Origin: CAWVWD01 sp965662365
Lineage (GTDB): Bacteria; Bacteroidota; Bacteroidia; Chitinophagales; Saprospiraceae
DNA: 64,000 nt
Assembly: GCA_965662365.1 (NCBI GenBank)
Contig: CBFIHR010000008.1
Coordinates: 29,536-93,535, forward strand
Reading direction: 5' to 3'
Part shown: positions 52,211 through 61,560 of the stretch, one piece after another
How the letters are laid out: each line of letters begins with the position of its first letter
How positions within the stretch are numbered: the first letter of the stretch is position 1
Notes under the pieces: generated by a model
Told to the model about the DNA's origin: nothing
The model's database searches: none
The model's input: only the letters and a program-made list of their open reading frames with translations
Made by a program: the position numbers and the translations under genes

Positions 52211-53302
52211 TTACATTTTTACATTTACACGCTGTGTCGGATTTTTCAATTCATTTCTCACCGCAATTTGTCGCAAAGTATTTTTAGCAACTTCCATAAA
52301 CGCATTTTTGACAATCGGTTCGTCGCCTAAAATTGCAGGTTTTCCATTGTCCCCAGCTTCCCGAATCGACTGCACAATCGGCACTTGACCTAACAAAACT
52401 GAATTGCTCATTTTGGCTAATTTTTTTCCGCCACCTTTTCCAAAAATATGATATTTATTATTTGGTAATTCCGCTGGCGTAAACCATGACATATTTTCCA
52501 CAACGCCCAAAATCGGCACATTAACCGAAGGCAATAAAAACATATTCATACCTTTTATCGCATCAGCGAGAGCGACTTCTTGCGGCGTTGTCACCATGAT
52601 TGTTCCAGTTACAGGGACAGTTTGCACCAAAGTCAATTGCACATCACCAGTTCCTGGCGGCAAATCTACAATCATATAATCCAATTGTTCCCAAAGACAA
52701 TCGTTGAAAAACTGACGAATCACACCAGCTAATCGTGGCCCTCGCAAGACAACCGCTTGTTCGGGTTCGATGATGAAACCCATTGACATCACTTGGATTC
52801 CTTCATATTTCAAAGGTTCGATTTTGGCTTGACCATAAACATCTTTCACTTTCGGTCGCTGACCTTGCAAACCCAACATTGTTGGCATCGAAGGGCCGTA
52901 CAAATCGGCATCAATCAAACCAACTTTCGCCCCTAAAGCTTTCAAACCTAAAGCTAAATTGACGGCAACTGTTGATTTGCCAACGCCACCTTTTCCTGAG
53001 GCAACTGCGATAATATTTTTAACGTGTGGTAAGGTATTATTGGCAGCAGCATTATCTTCTTTCAAAGTATTGTGAACATGGACATTGGCTTCTGGATAAA
53101 CGTACATGATCGCTTCCATGCAGGCAAAATTCATTTTCGATTTGCTCGGTGAATCCAATGAGCTTAAAGCCAACGTAAACGAGACATTCAAGCCGTCAAT
53201 TTCTAAACTTTCAACCATATTCATCGTGACAATATCTTGTCCTGTTTGCGGATCTTTGACACGACTTAGTGCTTCAACTATTTTCGATTTTTCTATTTTC
53301 AT
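52211..53302 (-). CDS. apbC: Mrp/ApbC family iron-sulfur cluster carrier ATPase
   Basis: 363 residues. An N-terminal MIP18-like (DUF59) domain (about 1-90, ALSRVKDPQTGQDIVTMNMV) precedes the P-loop ATPase with deviant Walker A ASGKGGVGKST (about 100-110), switch regions DADLYGPSMPTMLGL and DLPPGTGDVQL. The C-terminal CxxC found in some Mrp/ApbC proteins is absent here, where MSWFTPAELPNNKYHIFG stands instead, as usual in Bacteroidota. These proteins bind and deliver Fe-S clusters. The gene is convergent with the phosphorylase gene and divergent from the FMN reductase. Confidence 0.92.
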   Translation of the reverse strand: MKIEKSKIVEALSRVKDPQTGQDIVTMNMVESLEIDGLNVSFTLALSSLDSPSKSKMNFACMEAIMYVYPEANVHVHNTLKEDNAAANNTLPHVKNIIAVASGKGGVGKSTVAVNLALGLKALGAKVGLIDADLYGPSMPTMLGLQGQRPKVKDVYGQAKIEPLKYEGIQVMSMGFIIEPEQAVVLRGPRLAGVIRQFFNDCLWEQLDYMIVDLPPGTGDVQLTLVQTVPVTGTIMVTTPQEVALADAIKGMNMFLLPSVNVPILGVVENMSWFTPAELPNNKYHIFGKGGGKKLAKMSNSVLLGQVPIVQSIREAGDNGKPAILGDEPIVKNAFMEVAKNTLRQIAVRNELKNPTQRVNVKM

Positions 53303-53492
53303 ATATGAAATATGGATTTTTCTAAATTTTGAATTACAAAGTTAATTTAGTTCCATGATTAAAATGAATATTCGGTCGGAAAGGTTTTTAGAAAGGTGAT
53401 AATTGATGTTTAGAATCTGTCCAAAGTTAACCAAAACGATTTTAAAGTGTTTACATGTCAAATGATTATTCTAAACTGGTAAAGTACTAAAA

Positions 53493-54029
53493 ATGAGTAA
53501 AAAAATAGTAGCATTCGGTGGAAGTAGCAGCATTCGTTCTATTAATAAAAAATTCGCCACTTTTGCAGCTAATCAAATAGAAAATGCGGATGTGAAGATT
53601 TTAGATTTGAATGATTATGAAATGCCGATTTATAGTATTGACAAAGAAAGAGCGAATGGAATTCCTCAATTAGCATCAGCCTTTCGAGCGGAATTACTGG
53701 CTTCTGACGGCATCATTATTTCTTTTGCAGAACACAACGGTGCATATACCGCAGCATTCAAAAATATTATGGATTGGATGTCGAGAATGGGCGGAGAAAT
53801 ATGGGGCAATAAACCGATGTTCTTATTGGCAACTTCACCTGGTGGTCGAGGTGGAAAAACGGTGTTGGATATTGCCGTCAATAAATTTCAATTTATGAAC
53901 AGAAATACGATCGTCCATTTTTCATTACCATTATTTCATCAAAATTTTTCGGAAATGGAAGGGATTATTAATGATGACTTATTAACTGCTTTTAATGAAC
54001 AATTAGCTATTTTCGAAGAAGCAATATGA
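53493..54029 (+). CDS. NADPH-dependent FMN reductase family protein
   Basis: 178 residues, flavodoxin-like. The FMN phosphate loop FGGSSSIRSINKKFATF lies at the N-terminus, SFAEHNGAYTAAFKNIMDW holds the isoalloxazine-binding segment, and LLATSPGGRGG follows. Members reduce FMN or quinones with NADPH. The gene is monocistronic, closed by the hairpin at 54031-54077. Confidence 0.9.
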   Translation: MSKKIVAFGGSSSIRSINKKFATFAANQIENADVKILDLNDYEMPIYSIDKERANGIPQLASAFRAELLASDGIIISFAEHNGAYTAAFKNIMDWMSRMGGEIWGNKPMFLLATSPGGRGGKTVLDIAVNKFQFMNRNTIVHFSLPLFHQNFSEMEGIINDDLLTAFNEQLAIFEEAI

Positions 54030-54030
54030 T

Positions 54031-54077
54031 GAAATAAAGTTGGAAGGTGCTTTCAGAACGCTCTCCAGCTTTATTTC
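54031..54077. terminator. Bidirectional terminator between FMN reductase and smc
   Basis: GAAATAAAGTTGGA (54031-54044) pairs with TCCAGCTTTATTTC (54064-54077) with one G-U pair, and the interior forms further imperfect pairing. It begins two bases past the reductase stop. Confidence 0.7.
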
Positions 54078-54152
54078 AATATAAAAATCATCCTAAAGAG
54101 CATCAAGAATAATTTCCACTTTTACCAATCACTTCGAAACTTATATTTTAAA

Positions 54153-57100
54153 TTAAACTTGTTCTGCCAACGTCCGAAAATCAACGGGTACAACTCTCGA
54201 AACACCTTGTTCTGCCATCGTTACCCCATAAATTACATCGACAGCTGCCATGGTTTGTTTGTTATGCGTGACAATGATAAACTGCGAATCGCTCGAAAAT
54301 TCCTTGATAATTTTATTGAATTTACTAATATTCGCATCGTCCAAAGGTGCATCAACTTCGTCAAACACACAAAACGGTGCAGGTTTCAATAAATACAAGG
54401 AAAAGAGTAGGGCAGTAGCGGTCAAGGTTTTTTCTCCACCCGATAATTGATTGATAGTTTGTGGTCGTTTTCCTTTCGGTTTTGCCGTGATTTTAATGAC
54501 CGAATCCAACGGATTATCAGGATTTTCTAATATCAAATCACAATCGTCATCTTCCGTAAATAATGTTCTGAAAACTTTACGGAAACTATCTCTAACTTGA
54601 TTAAAAGCATTTAAAAACTGCTCGGTTGCTGTCGTTTCGATTTCCTCGATAGTATCCAGGAGTGTCTGTTTGGCAGACAATAAATCATCTCTTTGCTCTT
54701 TGATAAAAATGTAACGTTCGCTCATTTCATCATAGGCTTCGACCGCCATCGGATTGATCTCACCATAATTATTTAGGCGTTTTTTGAGTTTATCAACGGT
54801 CTCTTCTAACTGTGTTCTGTTGAGTTCAGGATTCGGTGATTTGTTCATCAAATCGTTGATACCAATTTCAAACTCAATGCGTAAACGCTCACCGATGGAA
54901 GTCAATTTCATCTTCACATCGTTGAATTTATCTTTCAAGTTTGAAATAACTTGTACCGTTTGCTGATGCTGACGATTGAATTGTCGGATTTCGTCTTCGA
55001 TCTCATTAATTGCTCCTCGTGATTTGTAATAATCCTCTTCTGCTGCCGTCAAGTAGGCTTGATTATCTGACTTCTTGCCGTACAAATCTATCAATGCTGC
55101 GTCGAGGTCTTTTATGCCTTGTTCGGCTTTCGACAATTCAGACGCTGATCGCTGCAAGTTGCGTTCTGAGGTTTCTAACTTGACGTTTAAATCCCGAATT
55201 TGCTTTTCACGGAAGTTTAATTCTCGTTGCAGTGCCGTGATTTTATTTTGCTGCTTAATGAACGCAATATTTTGTTGGTTAAACTCTTGTGAAACTTTAT
55301 TGAGTTTATCTGCAATGACTCGATAGGAACTATTTTTTTTAGAAATTTCGTCGGCTAATTCGCTGCGTTCTGTTTGCTTTTTGACCAGTTGATTGTCAAA
55401 ATCCAATAATTTTGTTTCAATATTTTTGATGCGTCTTTCGGCCTGTTCCTTTTTGACTTGTGCTTCTTTGAGGTAAGTTTCAAAGTTTTCTAAGCGAGTT
55501 TGAATCGAGACAGCTTCTCGTTTTAAGCGGTTGAGTTGTTCGGTTTCTTTACGAATTTCTCGTGTTTTATCGGCTTGTTTTAAGCGTTTTTGTTGGTCTT
55601 GAAGTGCTTGAAATTGAGTAGATAGTTGCTCTTTTTGCTCTTTTAGCATTTCAATTTCTTTGGATAATAATTCTAAATTTTTCTTTCGTCCGATACGTTT
55701 TCCTTCAAATGCACCGACTGAACCTCCAGAGATAGAAAAGCGTTTTTGAATGTATTTTCCAGATTTTGATAAAAGAATAACTGACTCATTATCAATTGAT
55801 TGAATGTTGTCGTCTGCGTCGTTTATCAAAACGTTTCCTAACAGATTATTGGCTAAAGCCTGATATTTTTCGTCCAACTCCACAACGTCCAAAGCCCGAG
55901 TTGTCGCTTCGAATGTTGGTACTTCTACCACACTATTATTTGCGAAAGCATCTAAAATAAAAAAGTTTGCCTTTCCTTTTTTTGATTTGTCTAACAATTG
56001 AATGGCTGCTAAGGCTGCCGCCAAATTTTCAACCACATAATACGACAAATAGGGTTCGAGATAGTTCTCAATCGCTACACGATATTCGGGCGAACAATAG
56101 AAAATATCGGACAGTAAAGGGACGTTTTTATCCCAATTTTTATTTTTACTCAAAAACTTAATCGACTCTGGAAAACCCTCCAGATTATCCACCAAACTCT
56201 TAATTAAATTGTATTCATTGCGTTTAGAATCAAGTTTACGATTGACTTTTGTCAAATCTTCACGGACATTTTCAATTAAATCTTCCGTTTGTTGTAATTG
56301 CTCCTGTCGTTGATTTTCAGCACCTTGTAGCGAGTTGATTAAGGTTTCTTTTTCGGTTTGAAGAGTTGCTTGTTCTTGCCGTTTTTCTTCAAGATTTGCG
56401 ACATCTTTTTGACGAACTTCGATTTCTCTGTCCGTTCGTTCTATGTCTCTTTTAGAATTACCGATTTGAGCATTTTGGATTGCTTTTTCTTTTTCAATAT
56501 TGAAAATTGTACGTTCTAAACGTTGCTGATTTTGAATAAAATCGTCTAATTCTGTTTTTAAATTTCCGTGGTCTTTTCGAGTTTTTTCTAAGCGTTCTTC
56601 GACATTTTCCAATTGATTTTCGAGTGTTTCCTCAATCCGTTTTTCCGAATTAACTTCACCTCTGTAATAATCAATATCTATTTCAGTTTGCTCAATTTGG
56701 TTTTTGGTACTCGTAATTTCAGTCGCTAAATTTTCCTGATTTTGTTGGATAAACTGAATCCGTTGAGCCAGCATTTTTTTGTCGTTTTCTTTATTTCTAA
56801 TTGTCCCGACGGTTCTACTTAAATTTCTTTGACGTTCGTTTAAGGTCTTTTCTTGATCAATATTTCCTGCTTTCGCTTGCTCTAAATTTGCTTCTAATTG
56901 TGTTACAACTGTATTGATTTTCAGAAGTTTATCTTCTTCAATCTTGATTTTTTGCTCAACCGTTTTGTAATTCGACTTATGTTCCTCAATCTGAAATAAG
57001 GCCAAATCAATCGACTGTTCTTTATAACTTTCCTTGATTTCAAAATACTTTTTTGCACGTTTTGCTTGACGTTCGAGTTTCTTCAAGTTGCCTTCAATCT

Positions 57101-57689
57101 CAAACAACAAATCTTCGACTCTGTCCAAGTCGGTTGTTGTACTTTTTAGTTTTAAAAGCGTTTCCCGTTTACGAGTTTTATATTTTGAAATTCCAGCGGC
57201 TTGTTCAAACAATCGACGGCGAGAGTTTTCCCTATCTGCCAACAAATCATCGACCATTCCTAAGGCAATAATCGCATAAGAATTTGAGCCAATTCCGGTA
57301 TCTAAAAACAGCGATTTTATGTCTTTCAAACGACACGGAACGCCATTGATGCGATATTCAGAGTCGCCAGTTCGGTAGAGTTGTCGAGTAATCGTAACGG
57401 TCGAATATTCGGTCGGTAAGATATTTTTATCATTATCAAAAGTTAGCGAAACTTCTGCAATATTCCCTTGTTTGCGTTTTTTTGTACCATTAAAAATCAC
57501 ATTTGTCATTTTGTCGGAGCGTAATTGACTACTTTTCTGCTCGCCCAAAACCCAGCGAATAGCATCTACAATATTCGATTTTCCGCAGCCATTCGGGCCT
57601 ACAACTCCAATAATATCTTTATTAAAATTGACGACTGTTTTGTCTGCAAAACTCTTAAAACCCTTGATTTCTAAATTCTGTAAACGCAT
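54153..57689 (-). CDS. smc: Chromosome segregation protein SMC
   Basis: 1178 residues with the complete SMC layout. Walker A GPNGCGKSN (about 32-40) is at the N-terminus, followed by a long coiled coil (about 170-500) and a hinge domain (about 505-650, containing FFILDAFANNSVVEV and SGKYIQKRFSISGGSVGAF). A second coiled coil (about 680-1020) leads to the ABC signature LSGGEKTLTATALLF and Walker B PFCVFDEVDAPLDDANI. The QVRDSFRKVFRTLF segment is also typical. SMC forms the condensin-like complex with ScpA and ScpB, whose genes are not in the window. It is divergent from the RluA gene upstream by an AT-rich gap. Confidence 0.97.
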   Translation of the reverse strand: MRLQNLEIKGFKSFADKTVVNFNKDIIGVVGPNGCGKSNIVDAIRWVLGEQKSSQLRSDKMTNVIFNGTKKRKQGNIAEVSLTFDNDKNILPTEYSTVTITRQLYRTGDSEYRINGVPCRLKDIKSLFLDTGIGSNSYAIIALGMVDDLLADRENSRRRLFEQAAGISKYKTRKRETLLKLKSTTTDLDRVEDLLFEIEGNLKKLERQAKRAKKYFEIKESYKEQSIDLALFQIEEHKSNYKTVEQKIKIEEDKLLKINTVVTQLEANLEQAKAGNIDQEKTLNERQRNLSRTVGTIRNKENDKKMLAQRIQFIQQNQENLATEITSTKNQIEQTEIDIDYYRGEVNSEKRIEETLENQLENVEERLEKTRKDHGNLKTELDDFIQNQQRLERTIFNIEKEKAIQNAQIGNSKRDIERTDREIEVRQKDVANLEEKRQEQATLQTEKETLINSLQGAENQRQEQLQQTEDLIENVREDLTKVNRKLDSKRNEYNLIKSLVDNLEGFPESIKFLSKNKNWDKNVPLLSDIFYCSPEYRVAIENYLEPYLSYYVVENLAAALAAIQLLDKSKKGKANFFILDAFANNSVVEVPTFEATTRALDVVELDEKYQALANNLLGNVLINDADDNIQSIDNESVILLSKSGKYIQKRFSISGGSVGAFEGKRIGRKKNLELLSKEIEMLKEQKEQLSTQFQALQDQQKRLKQADKTREIRKETEQLNRLKREAVSIQTRLENFETYLKEAQVKKEQAERRIKNIETKLLDFDNQLVKKQTERSELADEISKKNSSYRVIADKLNKVSQEFNQQNIAFIKQQNKITALQRELNFREKQIRDLNVKLETSERNLQRSASELSKAEQGIKDLDAALIDLYGKKSDNQAYLTAAEEDYYKSRGAINEIEDEIRQFNRQHQQTVQVISNLKDKFNDVKMKLTSIGERLRIEFEIGINDLMNKSPNPELNRTQLEETVDKLKKRLNNYGEINPMAVEAYDEMSERYIFIKEQRDDLLSAKQTLLDTIEEIETTATEQFLNAFNQVRDSFRKVFRTLFTEDDDCDLILENPDNPLDSVIKITAKPKGKRPQTINQLSGGEKTLTATALLFSLYLLKPAPFCVFDEVDAPLDDANISKFNKIIKEFSSDSQFIIVTHNKQTMAAVDVIYGVTMAEQGVSRVVPVDFRTLAEQV

Positions 57690-57748
57690 TCTTTTTTAGT
57701 TATTAAGTATTAAGTATCTGACGAAATGACGATTTTCCAAAATGCGTG

Positions 57749-57756
57749 CAAAAATA
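57749..57756 (-). promoter_or_regulatory. -7 box in front of smc (TATTTTTG on the minus strand)
   Basis: CAAAAATA on the plus strand reads TATTTTTG on the minus strand, a TAnnTTTG match about 60 bases upstream of the smc start codon. The -33 box is not clear. Confidence 0.4.
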
Positions 57757-57847
57757 CGAAAATGAATTGGAAAGTGCTTGAAATGGATTTTTTTGACAAA
57801 AGATTTGAAGTGTAGGATAAGTTGAGCTTTTATTGAACTAAAAAGTA

Positions 57848-57878
57848 GCTTTACGAAAATTGCAAACTTCCGTAAAGC
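57848..57878 (-). terminator. Terminator after the first RluA-type gene
   Basis: GCTTTACG (57848-57855) is the exact reverse complement of CGTAAAGC (57871-57878). Read on the minus strand it lies 10 bases past the stop and is followed by TACTTTTTA. Confidence 0.6.
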
Positions 57879-57887
57879 CCAAGTTTA

Positions 57888-58610
57888 TTATTTTCCCCAC
57901 TTTCTCAACTGCTTCACAATTGCTGCAAAATCTCTATGTAAAGGCGCTTCGAAAGCTAATGCCTCGCCAGTTGTCGGATGTTGAAAAGTCAATTTATTAG
58001 CGTGTAAAGTCGTGCGAGACATCAACGGGCGTTCGGTATCAAATTTACCAATTTTATAATTGGATTTAATTTCAGATAAATATAAAGTTTCTCGTTTGCC
58101 GTACAATTCATCAATCGCTAACGGATGCCCCATCGACTGAAAATGTACTCGAATTTGGTGCGTGCGACCAGTTTTAATATCGGCTTCGACCAAGGCGTAA
58201 CTTCTAAACTCTTCGATGACTTTAAACTCGGTAATCGAACGTTTGCCACGTTCTGCGATAATCATCCTTGATGAATTGACTTTGTTTTGAGCAATCGGTT
58301 TGTCGATAACACCTTCCTTCCGCAACGGTTTTCCATCGACTAAAGCCAAATATATTTTAGAAACCGTGCGTTCTTGAAATTGTGTAGAAAGCTGTCTGTG
58401 TGCCTCTGCTGTTTTGGCAAAACACATAATACCGCTGGTCGGTTTATCTAAGCGATGAACTGTAAAAACCTCTCCAAACTTATTTCTCAAAAAGCCAAGT
58501 ACATTCGGTAATTGTGGCGCATATCTATCTGGGATAGATAAGAAATTAGGCGGTTTATTGACCACAATTACAGCCTCGTCGTGATATATTATTTCTACCT
58601 TCGTTTTCAT
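57888..58610 (-). CDS. RluA-family pseudouridine synthase
   Basis: 240 residues. The catalytic Asp lies in VFTVHRLDKPTSGIMCFAKT, followed by KIYLALVDGKP and TGRTHQIRVHFQSMGHPLA, the motifs of the RluA family. There is no S4 RNA-binding domain at the N-terminus. It isomerises uridine to pseudouridine in rRNA or tRNA, with the target site unknown. A second family member lies 2.1 kb further along. The gene is single, closed by the hairpin at 57848-57878. Confidence 0.92.
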   Translation of the reverse strand: MKTKVEIIYHDEAVIVVNKPPNFLSIPDRYAPQLPNVLGFLRNKFGEVFTVHRLDKPTSGIMCFAKTAEAHRQLSTQFQERTVSKIYLALVDGKPLRKEGVIDKPIAQNKVNSSRMIIAERGKRSITEFKVIEEFRSYALVEADIKTGRTHQIRVHFQSMGHPLAIDELYGKRETLYLSEIKSNYKIGKFDTERPLMSRTTLHANKLTFQHPTTGEALAFEAPLHRDFAAIVKQLRKWGK

Positions 58611-58807
58611 GCGGCAAAAATAATAATAAGGTGTGAAGTGCGAAGTGTAAAGTCTAAAATATATTGAAAATACCTCATACTTATTTTACTTTAAGGATAC
58701 GTTTTTCGATGACTTTTTGCGTTTTATCTGATTAAGATTTTCAAAATCTTATAGGTTTATCGAAATATCTCAACCTACGCCCATTTTCGAAGGCAGGTTT
58801 AATTACT

Positions 58808-59785
58808 TTATTTCTTTTTGGTATAAGATTCTGCATCGATGAGCTTATTTTTACCATCATAAGCTAAAGCATAATTGAACCCCGGGTGAATAGCATAAGC
58901 CCCATGATTGCCATTTTTATCAATTGCCAAGTAACCGATTTGAAAATTTTCATAATCTTGCTTTCGCACAATCCGCATAATTGCTTCCTCACAGGCTTCT
59001 TGTGCCGTCATACCATTTCGCATTAATTCGACGATAAGGAAACTACCCAACGTTTTCAGAACCGCTTCGCCAAGTCCAGTCGCACAAGCTCCTCCGACTT
59101 CGTTATCGACAAACAAAGCCGCACCAATTACTGGCGAGTCGCCAACTCGACCTCGTAGTTTGTATGCCAAGCCACTTGTTGTACAAGCTCCCGACATATT
59201 ACCGTTTTTATCAATAGCGATTTGACTGATAGTGTCGTGATTTTCTATATTAATAATCGGTTCGTACTTTGACTTTATTAACCATTCTTTCCAAGCTTTT
59301 TCTGCTTTTTCGGTTAAGAGGTTTTCTTGTTTAAAACCCTGACTAATAGCGAATTGTAAAGCGCCTTCGCCAGCTAACATGACGTGAGGCGTCTCTTCCA
59401 TGACTTTTCGAGCGACAGAGATCGGATGTACAATATTTTCTAAAAAGCAGACAGAACCAGCATTGCCTTTTTCGTCCATAATACAGGCGTCAAGTGTAAC
59501 GTGTCCATCTCTATCGGGCAAGCCGCCGATTCCGACAGAAAGCCCTTCGGGATCTGCTTCTGCAGTTTTAACACCTGCCTCTACGGCATCTAAGGCACGC
59601 CCTCCGGTATTTAGGATTTTCATTGCTTCTTCATTAGAAATAATTCCATGATTCCACGTAGAAATACTTATTGGATGTTTTATAATTTTAGATTCGATAG
59701 GTACTTGTTCTGTATCGCAGCCCGTAGCTACGGCAACACTTCCTAAAACAGAGGTTTGGATAAATTTTCTTCTTGATAGTCCCAT
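58808..59785 (-). CDS. Tat-exported N(4)-(beta-N-acetylglucosaminyl)-L-asparaginase (glycosylasparaginase)
   Basis: 325 residues with a twin-arginine signal MGLSRRKFIQTSVLGSVAVATGC; a lipobox-like Cys follows, so it may be a lipoprotein. The Ntn-hydrolase fold is clear: the maturation and catalytic threonine lies in ENHDTISQIAIDKNG, followed by SGLAYKLRGRVGDSPVIGA, with GGACATGLGEAVLKT near the end of the domain. The precursor cuts itself before this Thr to make active alpha and beta subunits. The enzyme releases N-glycan from asparagine, here probably from host- or environment-derived glycopeptides. It is a single gene. Confidence 0.92.
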   Translation of the reverse strand: MGLSRRKFIQTSVLGSVAVATGCDTEQVPIESKIIKHPISISTWNHGIISNEEAMKILNTGGRALDAVEAGVKTAEADPEGLSVGIGGLPDRDGHVTLDACIMDEKGNAGSVCFLENIVHPISVARKVMEETPHVMLAGEGALQFAISQGFKQENLLTEKAEKAWKEWLIKSKYEPIINIENHDTISQIAIDKNGNMSGACTTSGLAYKLRGRVGDSPVIGAALFVDNEVGGACATGLGEAVLKTLGSFLIVELMRNGMTAQEACEEAIMRIVRKQDYENFQIGYLAIDKNGNHGAYAIHPGFNYALAYDGKNKLIDAESYTKKK

Positions 59786-59860
59786 AAAATTTGGTTATTT
59801 TTTGAATTGATCAAGAACAAAGTTAGAATTATTATCCAAAGCATTTAAAAAATATTTTTG

Positions 59861-60649
59861 TTATCGTCGTTTTTTTAAGTCTTTTGAAAGTGCTTTAAAA
59901 TCCTTTTGAACTCGATTATAAATGTGATTTTCAGCAATATCATTTACACGAGTCATAATCGTTGTGAGTTGAGTATCATTGAGATAAGTCGTCATATCAA
60001 GCGACCATGCTGTAATTTCTTTAGAAAATTGCTCTATGTCTTCTTGATTGTACCGTTTATAATCTTTATCAATAATATTGAAATGTTCTTCTATCGTCTT
60101 TGTAACACTTGCGATAAGTTTGTCGTGCATTAAGTCTAATTCACCATTTCTTTGATTTCGACTCGACATCATTGTTTGTAATTCTTTGACAACATCAATG
60201 GAGTATTCTGTGGATTTAGCAGAGGTTGTGAAGAGCGCAAGCACCTCGGCACCGAAGCGTTGTTCTTTTTCATTGGGCTCATAATATAGTTTTAAGAATT
60301 GATTGAGGCTATTAATGATTTCGTCATGTTCTCGAAGTCGTTCTTGTAAAGATGCGGATTTATCCGTAATGATTTCGAAGTTTTCCATATTCGTAATTCG
60401 TGCGAATAAACTTCCCGAATATTCGCTGTCTTTACGTGGCAAACTCCATTTATCGACCTTGTAGAATCCTTTGACTACTTTTACTGCCCGTCTATATTCA
60501 GAACCATTCCATAATTCTTCAGGTTTGGGCATTCCATATTCTTGATATTGTTCCGGATAAAGGGAATTATCAGGATAAGGCACAATACTATTTTTAGAAA
60601 ATGGTATTGTAGCTGTCCAACAAAGAAATAATAAGCATACGGTTTTCAT
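59861..60649 (-). CDS. Exported protein of unknown function, mostly helical
   Basis: 262 residues with a signal-like N-terminus (MKTVCLLFLCWTATIPFSK). The mature part is helical and charged without recognised domains (REHDEIINSLNQFLKLYYEP, SIDVVKELQTMMSSRNQRNG). It probably sits in the periplasm. It lies between the glycosylasparaginase and second RluA-type genes on the same strand, with gaps of about 75 bases to each. Confidence 0.65.
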   Translation of the reverse strand: MKTVCLLFLCWTATIPFSKNSIVPYPDNSLYPEQYQEYGMPKPEELWNGSEYRRAVKVVKGFYKVDKWSLPRKDSEYSGSLFARITNMENFEIITDKSASLQERLREHDEIINSLNQFLKLYYEPNEKEQRFGAEVLALFTTSAKSTEYSIDVVKELQTMMSSRNQRNGELDLMHDKLIASVTKTIEEHFNIIDKDYKRYNQEDIEQFSKEITAWSLDMTTYLNDTQLTTIMTRVNDIAENHIYNRVQKDFKALSKDLKKRR

Positions 60650-60721
60650 ATTTAGAATATTTTAAGTTTTTCAGAAAAGTCATCCCCGATAGCTCAAGGA
60701 TGACCGATCAAAAACGATAAA

Positions 60722-61432
60722 TTATGTCCAAAGATGTCTAAACAACTGCCAAATTTGGTCTTTCTTTGGTGGATTTGCTGTGATTTTTATAGACACCTTC
60801 TTTACAGGATGTTCAAATTCCAGACTTCTACTGTGTAAATTAATCGACGCATCACGATTTTTATTATTCGCACCATACTTAATATCTCCTCGAATCGGAC
60901 AATCAATACGAGACAATTGTACTCGAATCTGATGCGGTCGACCGGTAATCGGTTTTACTTCAATCAAGTGATGACTTTTTAAACTCGACAGCAATTCATA
61001 ATCTAATTCTGATTTTTTAGCTGCTTTATTTCGATTTTGACTTTGATACGCTTTCGTAACGTTTCGAGTTTTATCTTTATGAAGATAATGCATCAAATGA
61101 CCCGATAAAGGGTCCGGTCGATTATCGGTTACTGCCCAGTATGTTTTTTTGACTTCTCTTTTTTGAAATAATTCATTCAATCTCGTCAAGCCTTTGCTCG
61201 TTTTTGCAAAAATCACCACACCGCTTACAGGTCGGTCGATCCTATGCACAACACCCAAATAAACATCACCAGGTTTATTATACTTTTTTTTAATATATTC
61301 TTTTACTATTTCACTGAGCGGCAAGTCACCCGTCTGATCACCTTGCACCAAATACCCAGCAGGTTTATTCACTGCGATATAATGATTGTCTTCGTAAATG
61401 ACATCTAAACTTTCCTTTTTATATTTTTTCAT
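60722..61432 (-). CDS. RluA-family pseudouridine synthase (second copy)
   Basis: 236 residues from the ATG at 61432; the longer frame opens with TTG. The catalytic motif is GVVHRIDRPVSGVVIFAKT, followed by TYWAVTDNRPDPLSGHLMHY and TGRPHQIRVQLSRIDCPI. It is a separate protein from the 57888-58610 gene, with low similarity outside the motifs. No S4 domain is present. It lies downstream of ffh, whose terminator (61460-61489) separates them. Confidence 0.9.
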   Translation of the reverse strand: MKKYKKESLDVIYEDNHYIAVNKPAGYLVQGDQTGDLPLSEIVKEYIKKKYNKPGDVYLGVVHRIDRPVSGVVIFAKTSKGLTRLNELFQKREVKKTYWAVTDNRPDPLSGHLMHYLHKDKTRNVTKAYQSQNRNKAAKKSELDYELLSSLKSHHLIEVKPITGRPHQIRVQLSRIDCPIRGDIKYGANNKNRDASINLHSRSLEFEHPVKKVSIKITANPPKKDQIWQLFRHLWT

Positions 61433-61459
61433 AGTTGTAAACTCGGTTCTATCTATCAA

Positions 61460-61489
61460 AAAAGGAGATGTTCTAAAACATCTCCTTTT
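61460..61489 (-). terminator. Terminator after ffh
   Basis: AAAAGGAGATGTT (61460-61472) pairs perfectly with AACATCTCCTTTT (61477-61489), with a CTAA tetraloop. On the minus strand it is followed by a T-run, the form of a strong intrinsic terminator. Confidence 0.85.
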
Positions 61490-61560
61490 GCTAAAAGATA
61501 TTGAACATCAATTATTAATGAATAAAATTAATAACTAATATTTAATACTTAAAAATTATA

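Noticed and set aside
54153..57689. Several short plus-strand ORFs within smc
   Set aside because: They are antisense shadows of the coiled-coil codons; smc has intact motifs from end to end.
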